Origin: Streptomyces nitrosporeus
GTDB lineage: Bacteria; Actinomycetota; Actinomycetes; Streptomycetales; Streptomycetaceae
Length of the DNA: 64,000 nucleotides
NCBI RefSeq assembly: GCF_008704555.1
Contig: NZ_CP023702.1
Coordinates: 3,224,001 to 3,288,000 of the forward strand
Reading direction: 5' to 3'
A model generated the notes under the pieces. It saw only the letters and a program-made list of their open reading frames with translations. It searched no databases and was not told where the DNA came from. Shown here in pieces: positions 54,320 to 63,407 of the stretch; positions within the stretch are counted from its first letter, which is position 1, and every line of letters begins with the position of its first letter. Made by a program: the position numbers and the translations under genes.

Positions 54320-54940
54320 ATGCCCGAACCCGGTTCCGTCACCTGGCCGCCCGCCCCGATCAGGACCGGACGGCTCGTACTCCGCGCGTCCGAGGCACAG
54401 GACCGCGCGGTGTTCATCGAGCTGTTCGCCTCGCCGGAGGTGCACACCCATCTCGGCGGCCCCCGCCCTCGTGACGAACTCGAACGCGCGATGCCCGAGG
54501 TACCCGGCCGGCGACCCGGTCTTTTCGTGGTCGCTCTCGACAAAGCGGCGATCGGGACGGTCACACTCGACCGGCGCGACGCGGAGCGTTCGGGCCATGC
54601 CCGTCCGGAAGACGAACAGGACGAGGAGGGCGGGAAGGGCGGGGAGACCGGGCTCGGCTACATGTTCCTGCCGCAGGCGTGGGGACGCGGGTACGCCGCC
54701 GAAGCCTGCGCGGCGGCACTCGGCTGGTTCGCCGGCGCGTTCCCCGGTGAGCCGGTGGTGCTCCGCACCCGGACCGCCAACAACCGCTCGATGCGCCTCG
54801 CGGCGAGGCTGGGGTTCACCGAGGTGGAACGGTACGAGGAGTACGGCGCCGAGCAGTGGCTCGGCGTGTGGACCCCGGACCGGGCCCCGGGGCCGCCCCG
54901 GTCTCCTGAGCGGTCCGCTCCGGAAGTACCCCGGGGGTGA
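54320..54940 (+). CDS. GNAT-family acetyltransferase (RimJ/RimL-like)
   Basis: 206 residues. ATG 54320 lies 7 nt after TAGGTT, probably leaderless. N-terminal RTGRLVLRASEAQDRAVFIE, LFVVALDKAAIGTVTLDRRD, a Glu/Gly-rich insert (EDEQDEEGGKGGE) and the acetyl-CoA-binding LGYMFLPQAWGRGYAAEACA; also ANNRSMRLAARLGFTEVERY. Matches Acetyltransf_3. Target unknown. Confidence 0.9.
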   Translation: MPEPGSVTWPPAPIRTGRLVLRASEAQDRAVFIELFASPEVHTHLGGPRPRDELERAMPEVPGRRPGLFVVALDKAAIGTVTLDRRDAERSGHARPEDEQDEEGGKGGETGLGYMFLPQAWGRGYAAEACAAALGWFAGAFPGEPVVLRTRTANNRSMRLAARLGFTEVERYEEYGAEQWLGVWTPDRAPGPPRSPERSAPEVPRG

Positions 54941-55096
54941 TCATGCCGTCAGTGCGGCGGGGGGCTGGGGGGCATGGCCTCCATGGGCGGACGTTCCGAC
55001 AACGCCGCGAGGTGCCGTGGCTGTCGTCGCGCGCCCGCCAGGGATTACGGGACAGCCTTTGGGGCTGTGAGCACAATGGGCGCCGTGACATCGACG

Positions 55097-56008
55097 ATGG
55101 ACTATCAGCAGGTTCTGGACCATATCGCCGAGGAGATCGCGCGGACGCCCGGCCGGGGGCGGTCCGCCGACTACATCCCGGCGCTCGCCACCCGCGACCC
55201 GCGGGCCTTCGGCATGGCCGTCGCCGAGCTGGACGGCACCGTCCACGGGGTGGGCGAGTGGCGTGAGCCTTTCTCCACGCAGTCCATCACCAAGGTCTTC
55301 ACCCTGGCCCTGGACCTGGCTCATGAGGGTGACGAACTGTGGGAGCACGTGGGCCGTGAGCCTTCCGGCAACCCGTTCAACTCCCTGATCCAGCTGGAGT
55401 ACGAGAACGGCATCCCGCGCAACCCGTTCATCAACGCCGGTGCCCTGGTCGTCACCGACCGCCTCCACACCCGCACCGGTGACGCGGCAGGCGAGCTCCT
55501 GCGGCTGCTGCGTGCCGAGAGCGGGAATCCGGACCTCGATTTCGACCCCGCGGTCGCCGCCTCGGAGGCCACGCACGGCGACCGCAACGCCGCCCTCGGC
55601 CACTTCATGGCCTCCTACGGCAACATCGACAACCCTGTCCCGCTCCTGCTCGACCAGTACTTCCGCCAGTGCTCGGTCACGGCCTCCTGCGCCGACCTCG
55701 CGCTGGCGGCCACCCTCCTGGCCCGGCACGGCGTACGTGCCGACGGCACCCGGCTGCTGACCCGCAGTCAGGCCAAGCAGGTCAACGCCGTCATGCTGAC
55801 CTGCGGAACCTACGACGCGGCCGGCGACTTCGCCTACCGCGTCGGCCTGCCCGGCAAGAGCGGGGTGGGCGGCGGCATCATCGCCGTCGTGCCCGGTCGC
55901 TGCGCACTGTGCGTGTGGAGCCCCGGCCTGGACGAACGGGGCAACTCCGTCGCCGGAGTGGCGGCGCTGGACCTCTTCACCACGCTCACGGGGCTGTCGG
56001 TGTTCTGA
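55097..56008 (+). CDS. glsA: Glutaminase (GlsA family)
   Basis: 303 residues from ATG 55097, the usual family start; GTG 55085 lies exactly 7 nt after CACAAT and could be a leaderless start. Serine beta-lactamase-like fold with FSTQSITKVFTLALDL (catalytic Ser-x-x-Lys, near 60), NPFNSLIQLEYENGIPRNPF, INAGALVVTD, CSVTASCADLALAATLLARH and GLPGKSGVGGGIIAVVPG. Hydrolyses glutamine to glutamate and ammonia. Stand-alone. Confidence 0.93.
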   Translation: MDYQQVLDHIAEEIARTPGRGRSADYIPALATRDPRAFGMAVAELDGTVHGVGEWREPFSTQSITKVFTLALDLAHEGDELWEHVGREPSGNPFNSLIQLEYENGIPRNPFINAGALVVTDRLHTRTGDAAGELLRLLRAESGNPDLDFDPAVAASEATHGDRNAALGHFMASYGNIDNPVPLLLDQYFRQCSVTASCADLALAATLLARHGVRADGTRLLTRSQAKQVNAVMLTCGTYDAAGDFAYRVGLPGKSGVGGGIIAVVPGRCALCVWSPGLDERGNSVAGVAALDLFTTLTGLSVF

Positions 56009-56080
56009 CCCCGCCAAACCGGCCTCGCCCCCGGTCTCGCCACCGGTCCCGGTCGCGGCCGTTGGAGCGGGCAGGAGGTG

Positions 56081-56314
56081 TCAGGGCTGCCGGCCCTCGG
56101 CCCGGGACCGGGTGGAAGGCGCGGCAGCGGGGGTGGGGGCGGACCCGGCCTCGCGGGCGAGGCGCAGGCGCGGGTTCGTCGCGGTCTCGATGCCGGTCCG
56201 CCGGGCGGTCTCGCGCAGCCGGACGGGCTCGGCCACCGCGCCTCCGGCGGCCGGATCGGACGTCGCCCCCATCCGGCCGCCACGACCGCCGGCCCGGCGG
56301 ACCTCCGCTGCCAC
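56081..56314 (-). pseudogene. Possible C-terminal gene remnant
   Basis: The minus-strand frame ending at 56,081 has strong GC3 from about 56,230 (EPVRLRETARRTGIETATNP). It lacks a recognisable domain or a ribosome site. Most likely the tail of a lost gene between glutaminase and the SDR gene; otherwise this 320-bp stretch holds nothing. Confidence 0.3.
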
Positions 56315-56332
56315 AGCACCAAGGGCTGTCCT

Positions 56333-57307
56333 TCAGCCCGCCGCAGCGAAGGCGTCGACGCCCGTGAGGCCGGCCGACAGCGCCCACAGGCGCGCGGCCT
56401 GCTCGGGGTCGGTCGCGTGTGCGTGCACGCCGCCCTCCGTACCCTCACCGGCCGGTTCGGCCACGTCGCAGTCCTCGCAGTACACGCCTCCCATGTCCGC
56501 CAGCCGGGGCGAGGTCGCCGCCCACACCTGTGTCGCCGCGCCCTGCGCGGGTGTCTTGAAGGAGGGGTCGGCCAGGTCGCCCTTCTCGTCGATCCAGCCC
56601 GCTTCGACCATCTCCGCCTTCGGGAGATGACGCTGCAACGGGGTGAGGATGCTGCCCGGATGCAACGAGAACGCCCGGACACCGACGTCGCGGCCGAGTG
56701 CGTCGAGGTGCAGGGCGAACAGGACGTTCGCCGACTTCGACTGCCCGTACGCCTGCCACCTGTCGTAACCGTGCTCGAACCGCACGTCGTCCCAGCGGAC
56801 TCCGGTGATGCCGTGGGCTCCGGAGGACACGGCGACCACACGCGCGCCACCACGGGCACCGCCGCGGGCGATCGCCGGCCAGAGGCGGTTGACCAGCGCG
56901 TAGTGCCCGAGGTGGTTGACGGCGAACTGCGCCTCCCACCCCGGGCCGACCCGCGTCTCGGGGCAGGCCATGATGCCCGCGTTGTTGATCATGATGTCGA
57001 TCGCGCGGCCCGAGGCCAGGAACCGCTCGGCGAAACCGCGGACGCTTTCCAGGTCGGCCAGGTCGAGTTCCTCGGTCTCGACGCCGTCGATGCCCTCGAC
57101 CGCCTCCTGAGCCGCCGCCCGCCGCCGGGCGGGGACGACGACGCGGGCCCCGGCCTTCGCCAGGGCGCGCGTGGTCTCCAGGCCGAGCCCCGAGTAACCG
57201 CCGGTGACGATCGCGGTGCTGCCGGACAGGTCGATCCCGCTCAGGACGTCGTCCGCGGTGCTCCGGGCGCCGAAGCCCGAGCCGATCTTGTGCTGAGGTG
57301 TCGTCAT
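56333..57307 (-). CDS. Short-chain dehydrogenase/reductase
   Basis: 324 residues, ATG 57307. Rossmann TGGYSGLGLETTRALAKAG (about 36), INNAGIMACPETR (about 107), catalytic Ser in VVAVSSGAHG and Y-x-x-x-K in YGQSKSANVLF (about 190). The N-terminal 25 residues before the Rossmann strand and the C-terminal tail match retinol-dehydrogenase-like/oxidoreductase SDRs. NAD(P)-dependent; substrate unknown. The promoter is a MerR-type one with a 19-bp spacer (57,315-57,345). Confidence 0.92.
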   Translation of the reverse strand: MTTPQHKIGSGFGARSTADDVLSGIDLSGSTAIVTGGYSGLGLETTRALAKAGARVVVPARRRAAAQEAVEGIDGVETEELDLADLESVRGFAERFLASGRAIDIMINNAGIMACPETRVGPGWEAQFAVNHLGHYALVNRLWPAIARGGARGGARVVAVSSGAHGITGVRWDDVRFEHGYDRWQAYGQSKSANVLFALHLDALGRDVGVRAFSLHPGSILTPLQRHLPKAEMVEAGWIDEKGDLADPSFKTPAQGAATQVWAATSPRLADMGGVYCEDCDVAEPAGEGTEGGVHAHATDPEQAARLWALSAGLTGVDAFAAAG

Positions 57308-57314
57308 GGCTGAG

Positions 57315-57345
57315 AAGCTAGGCGCTGGAGAGCACTCCAAGTCAA
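57315..57345 (-). promoter_or_regulatory. MerR-family promoter/operator of the SDR gene
   Basis: On the minus strand TTGACT (57345-57340), a 19-nt spacer, TAGCTT (57320-57315). The spacer holds CTTGGAG-N4-CTCCAG, the dyad type bound by MerR activators. The long spacer is diagnostic. Transcription would start at the ATG. No merR gene lies beside it. Confidence 0.75.
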
Positions 57346-57433
57346 GGGCGGCCGACGGCCCCCGGCCATCGCGGCTCCGGCCCCGCCCCGCGCCTCGCGG
57401 CCCTCGCCCCCCGTCAGGTCAGGTCACGTCACG

Positions 57434-57826
57434 TCAGGAACCGTCGATCAGTTTCCGTACCTCGGGCGGGAGCGTCGAGCCGGAGTAGGAGACGACGAAC
57501 ACGGCGTCGCCGGGTGAACCGCCCACGGCGATGGCCGTCTTTGGGGGAAGGCCCTTCACCGCGTAGGCGTTTTCCTCGGTTCCCTTCCCTTCGGTCTCCT
57601 CCTGGCCGCCGACGTCGTCGCAGGGCGGCTGGAGGACGGTGCCCAGTTCACCGGTGACCGTGAAGTCCACGTTCGCGACGTCCCGGTAGGTCCGCCCCTG
57701 GTAGGTGACCTCGAACGCGCAGGACGCCTCCCCCTCGCCGCCGCTGTCGCCGGCGGTGCACCCGGTGCCCGTCACCGCCATGGCCGTCACCAGTAACACG
57801 CCCGCGTACCGTCCGTACCGGCTCAT
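57434..57826 (-). CDS. Small lipoprotein
   Basis: 130 residues, ATG 57826. Signal peptide GRYAGVLLVTAMAVTGTGCTAG with a lipobox Cys at residue 23, then a small secreted domain (CAFEVTYQGRTYRDVANVDF) and PPCDDVGGQEE, with VKGLPPKTAIAVGGSPGDAV. Two further Cys could form a disulfide. Resembles the DUF6281 type of Streptomyces lipoproteins; function unknown. Confidence 0.78.
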   Translation of the reverse strand: MSRYGRYAGVLLVTAMAVTGTGCTAGDSGGEGEASCAFEVTYQGRTYRDVANVDFTVTGELGTVLQPPCDDVGGQEETEGKGTEENAYAVKGLPPKTAIAVGGSPGDAVFVVSYSGSTLPPEVRKLIDGS

Positions 57827-57898
57827 GGCCGTCCCCCTCCGACGAATGTGCTGCGAAAGCCGCGCCCGCCACCCCTGGCCCATCCCGGGGCGGGCCGG

Positions 57899-58285
57899 TC
57901 ACCCGTCCGGCCGGTCCACCGCGCGCGCCGCCGCATCGGCCTTGAGCGAGGCCGCGATGAGGAGCGCGAGAACCACCGCGTACCCGGCCGCCGGGACGAT
58001 GAAGGCGACCGGATTTCCCGCGTCGCCCGACGACAGCGCCAGGCCGAGCACCAAGGACGTCGCGCCCGTGGCGTAGGCGGTCAGGAACGTCGCCTTCAGC
58101 ACAGGAACCGCTGAAGCGTGCCCCGCCTGCCATGCGCCGTCCGAGGACATCGTCGCCCTGGTCCGGATCCCGACCACGGAGTTGCGCTGGATTTTTCCGC
58201 CCGCCACCTGGTTCTTCACGTAGTGGATGACGGCGCCCAGTGCCAACAGCCCTACCGCGAAGACCAGTCCTGCGGCCGGATCCAT
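57899..58285 (-). CDS. SdpI-like membrane protein
   Basis: 128 residues, ATG 58285 with GGGAGGG upstream. Three transmembrane segments and the SdpI signature QRNSVVGIRTRATMSSDGAW between the first two. SdpI in Bacillus protects against the SdpC toxin and signals; actinobacterial members are uncharacterised. Confidence 0.82.
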   Translation of the reverse strand: MDPAAGLVFAVGLLALGAVIHYVKNQVAGGKIQRNSVVGIRTRATMSSDGAWQAGHASAVPVLKATFLTAYATGATSLVLGLALSSGDAGNPVAFIVPAAGYAVVLALLIAASLKADAAARAVDRPDG

Positions 58286-58412
58286 CAGTCGCCCTCCCGG
58301 AACGCGGATATCGAGCCCCTCCAGGGGTACCCTCCCCCGTCGACAGGAATCGAACCGCCTTCCGGACGACCGGTACCCGTGACGGCCGGCGTCACCGAAG
58401 GGCCGCCCCTCA

Positions 58413-58886
58413 CTACCGCCCGAGGTCTCCTGGCGCGTCCGGGTGGGCCGTCCGCCAGGCCGCCATCGAGAGGTCCCACTCGTCCCCGGACAACGCGGTG
58501 AGCGAGGCCGGGAACAGGCCGTCCTCCTCCTTCGAGATATGCCGGTACAGCTCGTCGACCGCCTCGCGCAGCTGTACGACGTCCTCGGCGCGGGCCAGGT
58601 CCACGCGGCCGAGGAACGCGGAGAGTTCACGGTGTTCCCGTACCAGCGCGTCGATGTAACCGGCGTACTCCGTGTCGTCGCCCATCACCGCGAAGAGCCC
58701 CTCTTCCTCACCCTGCCAGTGGGCCCGCAGCTCCCGCTCCATCCGGGCCACCAGTTCCGCGGCGAGGCCCTGGTCGCCGCGGTCCAGGGCCCGCAGGGCA
58801 CCGCCCGCCGCGTCGGTGACGGACTCGTGTTCCGCGATGAACTCCTTGATCAGCGGAATCTCGCGGCAGCCGCAGTAGTGGCACAT
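58413..58886 (-). CDS. Hemerythrin-domain protein
   Basis: 157 residues. Short N-terminal Cys/His segment MCHYCGCREI, then a four-helix hemerythrin fold with the iron ligands in IAEHESV, LRAHWQGEEEGLF, REHRELSAF and YRHISKEEDGLFP. Binds a di-iron centre; proposed roles are oxygen or NO sensing. The CxxC-like N-terminus is common to the Streptomyces subgroup. Confidence 0.9.
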   Translation of the reverse strand: MCHYCGCREIPLIKEFIAEHESVTDAAGGALRALDRGDQGLAAELVARMERELRAHWQGEEEGLFAVMGDDTEYAGYIDALVREHRELSAFLGRVDLARAEDVVQLREAVDELYRHISKEEDGLFPASLTALSGDEWDLSMAAWRTAHPDAPGDLGR

Positions 58887-58978
58887 GCGGCCACTCTAGA
58901 CAGGCGTGCCTCTTGCGCGGGATGCCACGGGAAGCCCGGCCGATTCGCGGTGTCCGGGCTCCCCTCCCGCCGGTGCTC

Positions 58979-59281
58979 TCAGACGAGGGCGGTGACCAGC
59001 AGGGTGAAGGCGGCGACGATGACGGCGACGCGGACGTAGTGGAAGCGGAGCCAGCGGTTCATCTGCTGCCTCCAGTCGGCGGGCCGGTTGCCGGGGGTCC
59101 ACGTCTTGTTCCGGTTGTTGATCGGGACGAGCAGCAGGACCGACATGACGACGCTGACGATCAGCAGCGCGCCGGCGGTGACGACGAGGCCGGTGCCCTC
59201 GTGGTGCCGTCCGGCGACGGCCCAGACGCCGACGAGGACGAGCGAGCCGATGTACCAGACCGGCATCACGGCGCCGAGCAT
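58979..59281 (-). pseudogene. DUF1772 membrane protein missing its N-terminus
   Basis: 100 residues remain from MLGAVMPVWYIG, with three transmembrane segments and the family landmark LLLVPINNRNKTWTPGNRPA. Intact DUF1772 proteins have about 50 residues and one helix more at the N-terminus, and that part is absent. The open frame upstream is antisense to the TetR remnant. May still be expressed from ATG 59281, but no ribosome site is seen. Confidence 0.65.
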
Positions 59282-59284
59282 GCG

Positions 59285-59671
59285 GCCCCCGTGGGCGCCA
59301 CCGAGCTGGCCGCGGCGGTGCGGGCCGCGACCGCCGCCGCGGACGGTCCCCGCGCGCGGGTCGCCGCCCTCGCGCACGCCTACCTCGGCTTCGCCGCGCG
59401 CAACCCGGCGGTCTACGACGCCATCTTCCAGCTCGACGGCGGTCTGGCGTATGCGCGGGAGGACACCCCGGAACCTCTCAAGGACGCCTTCGCCGCACTG
59501 CTGGAATGCCTCGGCGAGGTCGCCGGGGACGGCGTCCACCCGGGGCTGTTCACCGAGACGTTCTGGGCGTCCCTGCACGGGCCGGCGACCCTGACCCGGT
59601 CGGGACGGCTGCCGCCGGAGCACACCGGGCCGAGGGTGGAACTGCTGGTGGACCGGCTCGCCACGGCCTGA
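59285..59671 (+). pseudogene. TetR-family regulator missing its DNA-binding domain
   Basis: The frame encodes only a TetR C-terminal (WHG-type) domain: ATELAAAVRAATAAADGPRA, RVAALAHAYLGFAARNPAVY and LFTETFWASLHGPATLTRSG. The N-terminal helix-turn-helix is missing; its place is taken by the head-to-head DUF1772 remnant. Non-functional as a repressor. Confidence 0.75.
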
Positions 59672-59750
59672 CACACCGGGGCTTGTCGCACCAGGCCCGT
59701 CACACCACCCCGGCGGTCACGCAGAGGGCGCGGTCCCTCGCGTGACGGGC

Positions 59751-59785
59751 GGACGGGAAGGCAGGCGGGAAGGCAGGCGGGGAAG
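59751..59785. repeat. GGGAAGGCAGGC repeats
   Basis: About three 12-bp units. The remaining 59,672-60,038 stretch holds no supported gene. Confidence 0.6.
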
Positions 59786-60038
59786 CTGTAGTGGGCCGGA
59801 CGGCCGAGGCCGGTGTGTCCCCGCGGGAAGAACCGGGCGTCGCCCTCGTCCAGGACCTCATGCCCCCGTCCCCGGGGCCGGCCAAGTCCTCTGACGTAGC
59901 CCGCACTTACCCGGGAGGTGATCGCCCCGGCCCGTCGCCACCGGCAGATCGCCGGTACCCGCGTCGCCCCGGCGCGGTTACCGGCGCGGGAAAGGAGCGG
60001 GCACGCCCGCAGCCACACCGACGACCGCCACCCGCACC

Positions 60039-60179
60039 GTGGTGGAGAAGCTGCTGGGCCGGATCGGTGAGGGCGGCCCCGCGCGGATCGCCGAGATGTA
60101 CGCCGAGCGGGTCGACCGGAAGCTGGACCGGCCGAAGGCCGGGCACGGCCGGGCCGCCACCCTGTGGATCCGCGGGTGC
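60039..60179 (+). pseudogene. N-terminal fragment of an NTF2/SnoaL-like protein
   Basis: About 47 codons read VVEKLLGRIGEGGPARIAEM then ERVDRKLDRPKAGHGRAATL. This matches the first half of SnoaL-like polyketide-cyclase-fold proteins, in which a WKLDWP motif is usual. The frame then enters unrelated repetitive sequence. Truncated and mutated. Confidence 0.55.
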
Positions 60180-60229
60180 CCCGGACCACGCCGTCACCCC
60201 AGGCGGTGACCCGGGCCACGCCGTCGCCC

Positions 60230-60412
60230 TCAGGCGGTGGCGCGGCGCGGGCGAGGCAGCAGTTCGCCCGCGCAGTTGGGGCAGGTTCCGCCCATCCCGT
60301 CGGCGCAGGGCCCGCAGAACGTGCACTCGTACGAGCAGATCCGGGCCTCACCGTCCGGCGGCAGAGCGGCCGTTCCGCAGCGCTCGCACCGGTCACGCAT
60401 CTCCAGGGCCAC
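60230..60412 (-). CDS. DUF1272 zinc-ribbon protein
   Basis: 60 residues, GTG 60412. Starts VALEMRDRCERCGTAALPPD and continues ICSYECTFCGPCADGM, then TCPNCAGELLPRPRRA: four Cys pairs typical of the DUF1272 domain. Small cytosolic zinc protein of unknown function. The ABC permease gene lies 90 bp upstream on the same strand. Confidence 0.88.
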   Translation of the reverse strand: MALEMRDRCERCGTAALPPDGEARICSYECTFCGPCADGMGGTCPNCAGELLPRPRRATA

Positions 60413-60503
60413 GGCGGCCTCCCCTCCGTCCGGATGTTCCGGGTGTTCCGGCCCGCACCCTACCGGCCGCCCCGGGCCGGTAGGGCCCTCCCCGGTGCCC
60501 CGT

Positions 60504-61847
60504 TCAGGCGGCCACCGCGACCGCGTCCACCGCCGGGGCCCGCAGCGCCCTGCGGGCGGTCGTGAGGGTGGTGCCGAGGGTGGCCGCGACGGCGACGGCG
60601 GCGACGGCCAGCCAGGTGCCCGGCCCTTCACCCGGCAGCACCTGGCCGGTGCGGACCATGGTGAAGGGGATGACACCCGCGACCCCGGCGGCGCTTCCCA
60701 GGACCAGCCCGGTCAGGACCAGGATCACCGCCTCGCAGCCGACCGTCCCCAGGACCTGTGCCGGGGTGGCCCCGGCGAGGCGCTGGCGGCCGAACTCGCC
60801 CCGGCGGTAGGAGGTCGCGGCGTACAGGCTGTTGACGAGCATCACGCAGGAGAAGACCACGATGACGCCGACGACGACGAGGTTGACGGTCTCCAGGTTC
60901 TTGTCGCCGACGGTCTTCGCCTGGCCGGTCGCCGCGATCCAGTCGCTCTCGACGGCCTGTATGTACAGGGTGGCGGTGGCCATGCCGACGAAGACGATCA
61001 TCGGGGTGAGCACTCCGGAGAGTTCGCCGCCGCGGCTTCGCAGGTTACGGGCGGCCAGGTAGCCCCCGGCCCCGGCGATCCGGTCCAACGGCCCCCGGGA
61101 CGGCTTCAGCAGACGGCCGAGCGCGGCCGGGGCGAGGACCGCGAGGCCGACGGAGAGCAGGACGGCGCCGTAGGCGGGGAAGGCCATCAGCGTCTGCTCG
61201 GTGCCGTCCATCGCATAGGTGGCGAGGACGCCCCCGATCCCGGCGGCCACCGCGGCGGCGCCCGCCAGGGCGCGGGCCCGGTCCCTCCCCCTCGTACGCC
61301 CGTCGGCACCGGCCGCCCGGGTGGCACGGCGTACGGCGAGGAACGCGGCACCGGCGGACGCCAGGAGGACGATGCCGAAACCGGAAGCGAGGGCGAGCAC
61401 GCCGAAGGCGGGCCGTACGTCACCGGCGACCTGGCCGCTGTCCTGGAACAGGCCGAGGAGCAGCCGTCCGCCCAGCACGGCGGGTCCGGTGGCGAGCACG
61501 GTGGCGGCCAGGGCCACGGCCGTCGCCTCACCGACGACCATCCGGCCGATCTGTGCGGGGGTGGCGCCGGTGCGGCGCAGCAGGCTCATCTCCTCGGCAC
61601 GCTGCCGGACGTTGACGGTGAGGGTGGAGGCGATGGCGAAGAAGACCAGCAGCGCGCCGTAGCCGCCGACCACGCTCGCGGAGACGGACAGCGACTCCGA
61701 ACTGACCGCGTCGACGCCGGGGGCGGCGGCCGTGTCGTGCAGGGAACCGAACGTCATGACGATCAAGGCGCCGAGGAAGGCGGAGAGCAGGGTGGCGAGG
61801 AGACGCCCGGGGCGCTGACGCACGGAGCGCACGGCCAGGAAGAACAC
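60504..61847 (-). CDS. ABC transporter permease, FtsX/MacB type
   Basis: 447 residues with two FtsX-like halves and eight or so transmembrane helices; FLAVRSVRQRPGRLLATLLS at the start, STLTVNVRQRAEEMSLLRRT and LAARNLRSRGGELSGVLTPM as the FtsX coupling regions. GTG 61847 lies 3 bp after the ATPase gene, so both form an export system. Cargo (lipid, peptide or antibiotic) unknown. Confidence 0.9.
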   Translation of the reverse strand: MFFLAVRSVRQRPGRLLATLLSAFLGALIVMTFGSLHDTAAAPGVDAVSSESLSVSASVVGGYGALLVFFAIASTLTVNVRQRAEEMSLLRRTGATPAQIGRMVVGEATAVALAATVLATGPAVLGGRLLLGLFQDSGQVAGDVRPAFGVLALASGFGIVLLASAGAAFLAVRRATRAAGADGRTRGRDRARALAGAAAVAAGIGGVLATYAMDGTEQTLMAFPAYGAVLLSVGLAVLAPAALGRLLKPSRGPLDRIAGAGGYLAARNLRSRGGELSGVLTPMIVFVGMATATLYIQAVESDWIAATGQAKTVGDKNLETVNLVVVGVIVVFSCVMLVNSLYAATSYRRGEFGRQRLAGATPAQVLGTVGCEAVILVLTGLVLGSAAGVAGVIPFTMVRTGQVLPGEGPGTWLAVAAVAVAATLGTTLTTARRALRAPAVDAVAVAA

Positions 61848-61850
61848 GGC

Positions 61851-62654
61851 TCACACCCCCGTCAGCGGTTCGTCGTGCGTCTGCCGCCGCTCGGCCAGGT
61901 CCCCGAGGTGGGTCATCCGTTCGGCGACGGCCTCGGCTGTGGGCGCGGGCAGGTGGCCGGCGAGGCGGCCGTCCGCGAGGAACAGCACGGAATCGGCGTG
62001 GGCGGCGGCCACCGGGTCGTGGGTGACCATGACCACGGTGCGGCCGTACGTCCGGACGGTGTCCCCGAGCAGGCCCAGCACCTCGCGGGCGCTGCGGGTG
62101 TCCAGCGCGCCCGTCGGCTCGTCCGCGAAGATCACGCGCGGCTCGGTGACCAGGGCCCGTGCGATCGCGACACGCTGGCGCTGCCCGCCGGACAGCTCGT
62201 CCGGGCGGTGGGTGAGACGCCGGCCCAGGCCCACCTGTGCGAGGACCGCGCGGACGCGTTCCGGGTCGGCGCGGCGGCCGGCGAGCCGCAGCGGCAGCGC
62301 GGTGTTCTCCTCGACGGTGAGGGTGGGCAGCAGGTTGTACTGCTGGAAGACGAAACCGATCCGCTCCCGCCGGAACTTCGTGCGTTCCGCCTCACTGCCG
62401 CCGTTCATCTCCTCACCGTCCACCAGGACGTGCCCCCGGTCGGGACGGTCCAGTCCGGCCGCGCACTGGAGCAGTGTCGACTTCCCCGAACCGGAGGGCC
62501 CCATGACGGCGGTGAACGTCCCCGCCGCCAGACTCAGCGTCACCCCGTCCAGAGCGGTGACCGCTCCGTCCCCGGCGCCGTACGCCTTGCTCACCGACAC
62601 CAGCCGCAGGGCCTCCGCCGCCCGCCGCCTGGGTGCTCTTCGCCGTTCCGGCAT
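61851..62654 (-). CDS. ABC transporter ATP-binding protein, LolD/MacB type
   Basis: 267 residues. Walker A VMGPSGSGKSTLLQCAAGLD (about 50), Q-loop FVFQQYNLLPT, signature LSGGQRQRVAIARAL (about 158), Walker B VIFADEPTGALD and switch VMVTHD. The preserved EPTGALD and ALDGVTLSL segments are typical of MacB/LolD/Salx exporters. Works with the permease encoded next. Confidence 0.95.
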   Translation of the reverse strand: MPERRRAPRRRAAEALRLVSVSKAYGAGDGAVTALDGVTLSLAAGTFTAVMGPSGSGKSTLLQCAAGLDRPDRGHVLVDGEEMNGGSEAERTKFRRERIGFVFQQYNLLPTLTVEENTALPLRLAGRRADPERVRAVLAQVGLGRRLTHRPDELSGGQRQRVAIARALVTEPRVIFADEPTGALDTRSAREVLGLLGDTVRTYGRTVVMVTHDPVAAAHADSVLFLADGRLAGHLPAPTAEAVAERMTHLGDLAERRQTHDEPLTGV

Positions 62655-62820
62655 GACCGTCACCTTCCGCTCGCCCGCATCCGTCCACACACGTCGGGCG
62701 CCCTCGCGCCGTCGTACCCGACGCTACGGAGAGCCACAGGCGGGCACACGGGGCGTACGCACCGGACCGCGGGGTGGTGCTGGGTACACCGCCGGGGTGC
62801 CCGGCTCCCGGGGGCGGCTC

Positions 62821-62952
62821 ACCTGTGGGGCGTTCACCGGCGGGACGCTCGTCGTCGGGGCGTTCACCGGTGGGGTGCTGACCGGAGGGGTGTTCACCGG
62901 AGGGACGCTCGTCGTCGAGGCGTTCACCGGTGGGGTGTTGACCGGAGGGGTG

Positions 62953-62960
<8 letters not shown>
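62821..62960. repeat. 60-bp minisatellite, 2.3 copies, built from 15-bp subunits
   Basis: 62821-62880 and 62881-62940 differ at about seven positions, and a third copy begins at 62941. Each holds several GTTCACCGG-type 15-bp subunits. The frames across it give artificial PVNTPPVN or FTGG repeats with no start or ribosome site, so it is not treated as coding. Confidence 0.85.
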
Positions 62961-63332
<372 letters not shown>

Positions 63333-63407
63333 CTGGTACGAGCCCCGGCCCGAAGGGCGACCGGCACCGGCCGGGACCCGGGGGCCGGGCGGGCGAGGGG
63401 CGGGCGG

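Noticed and set aside
58318..58372. tRNA-like T-arm sequence (GGTTCGATTCC on the minus strand)
   Set aside because: The flanking bases do not form the T stem, and no acceptor or anticodon arm was found, so this is not called a tRNA or attachment site.
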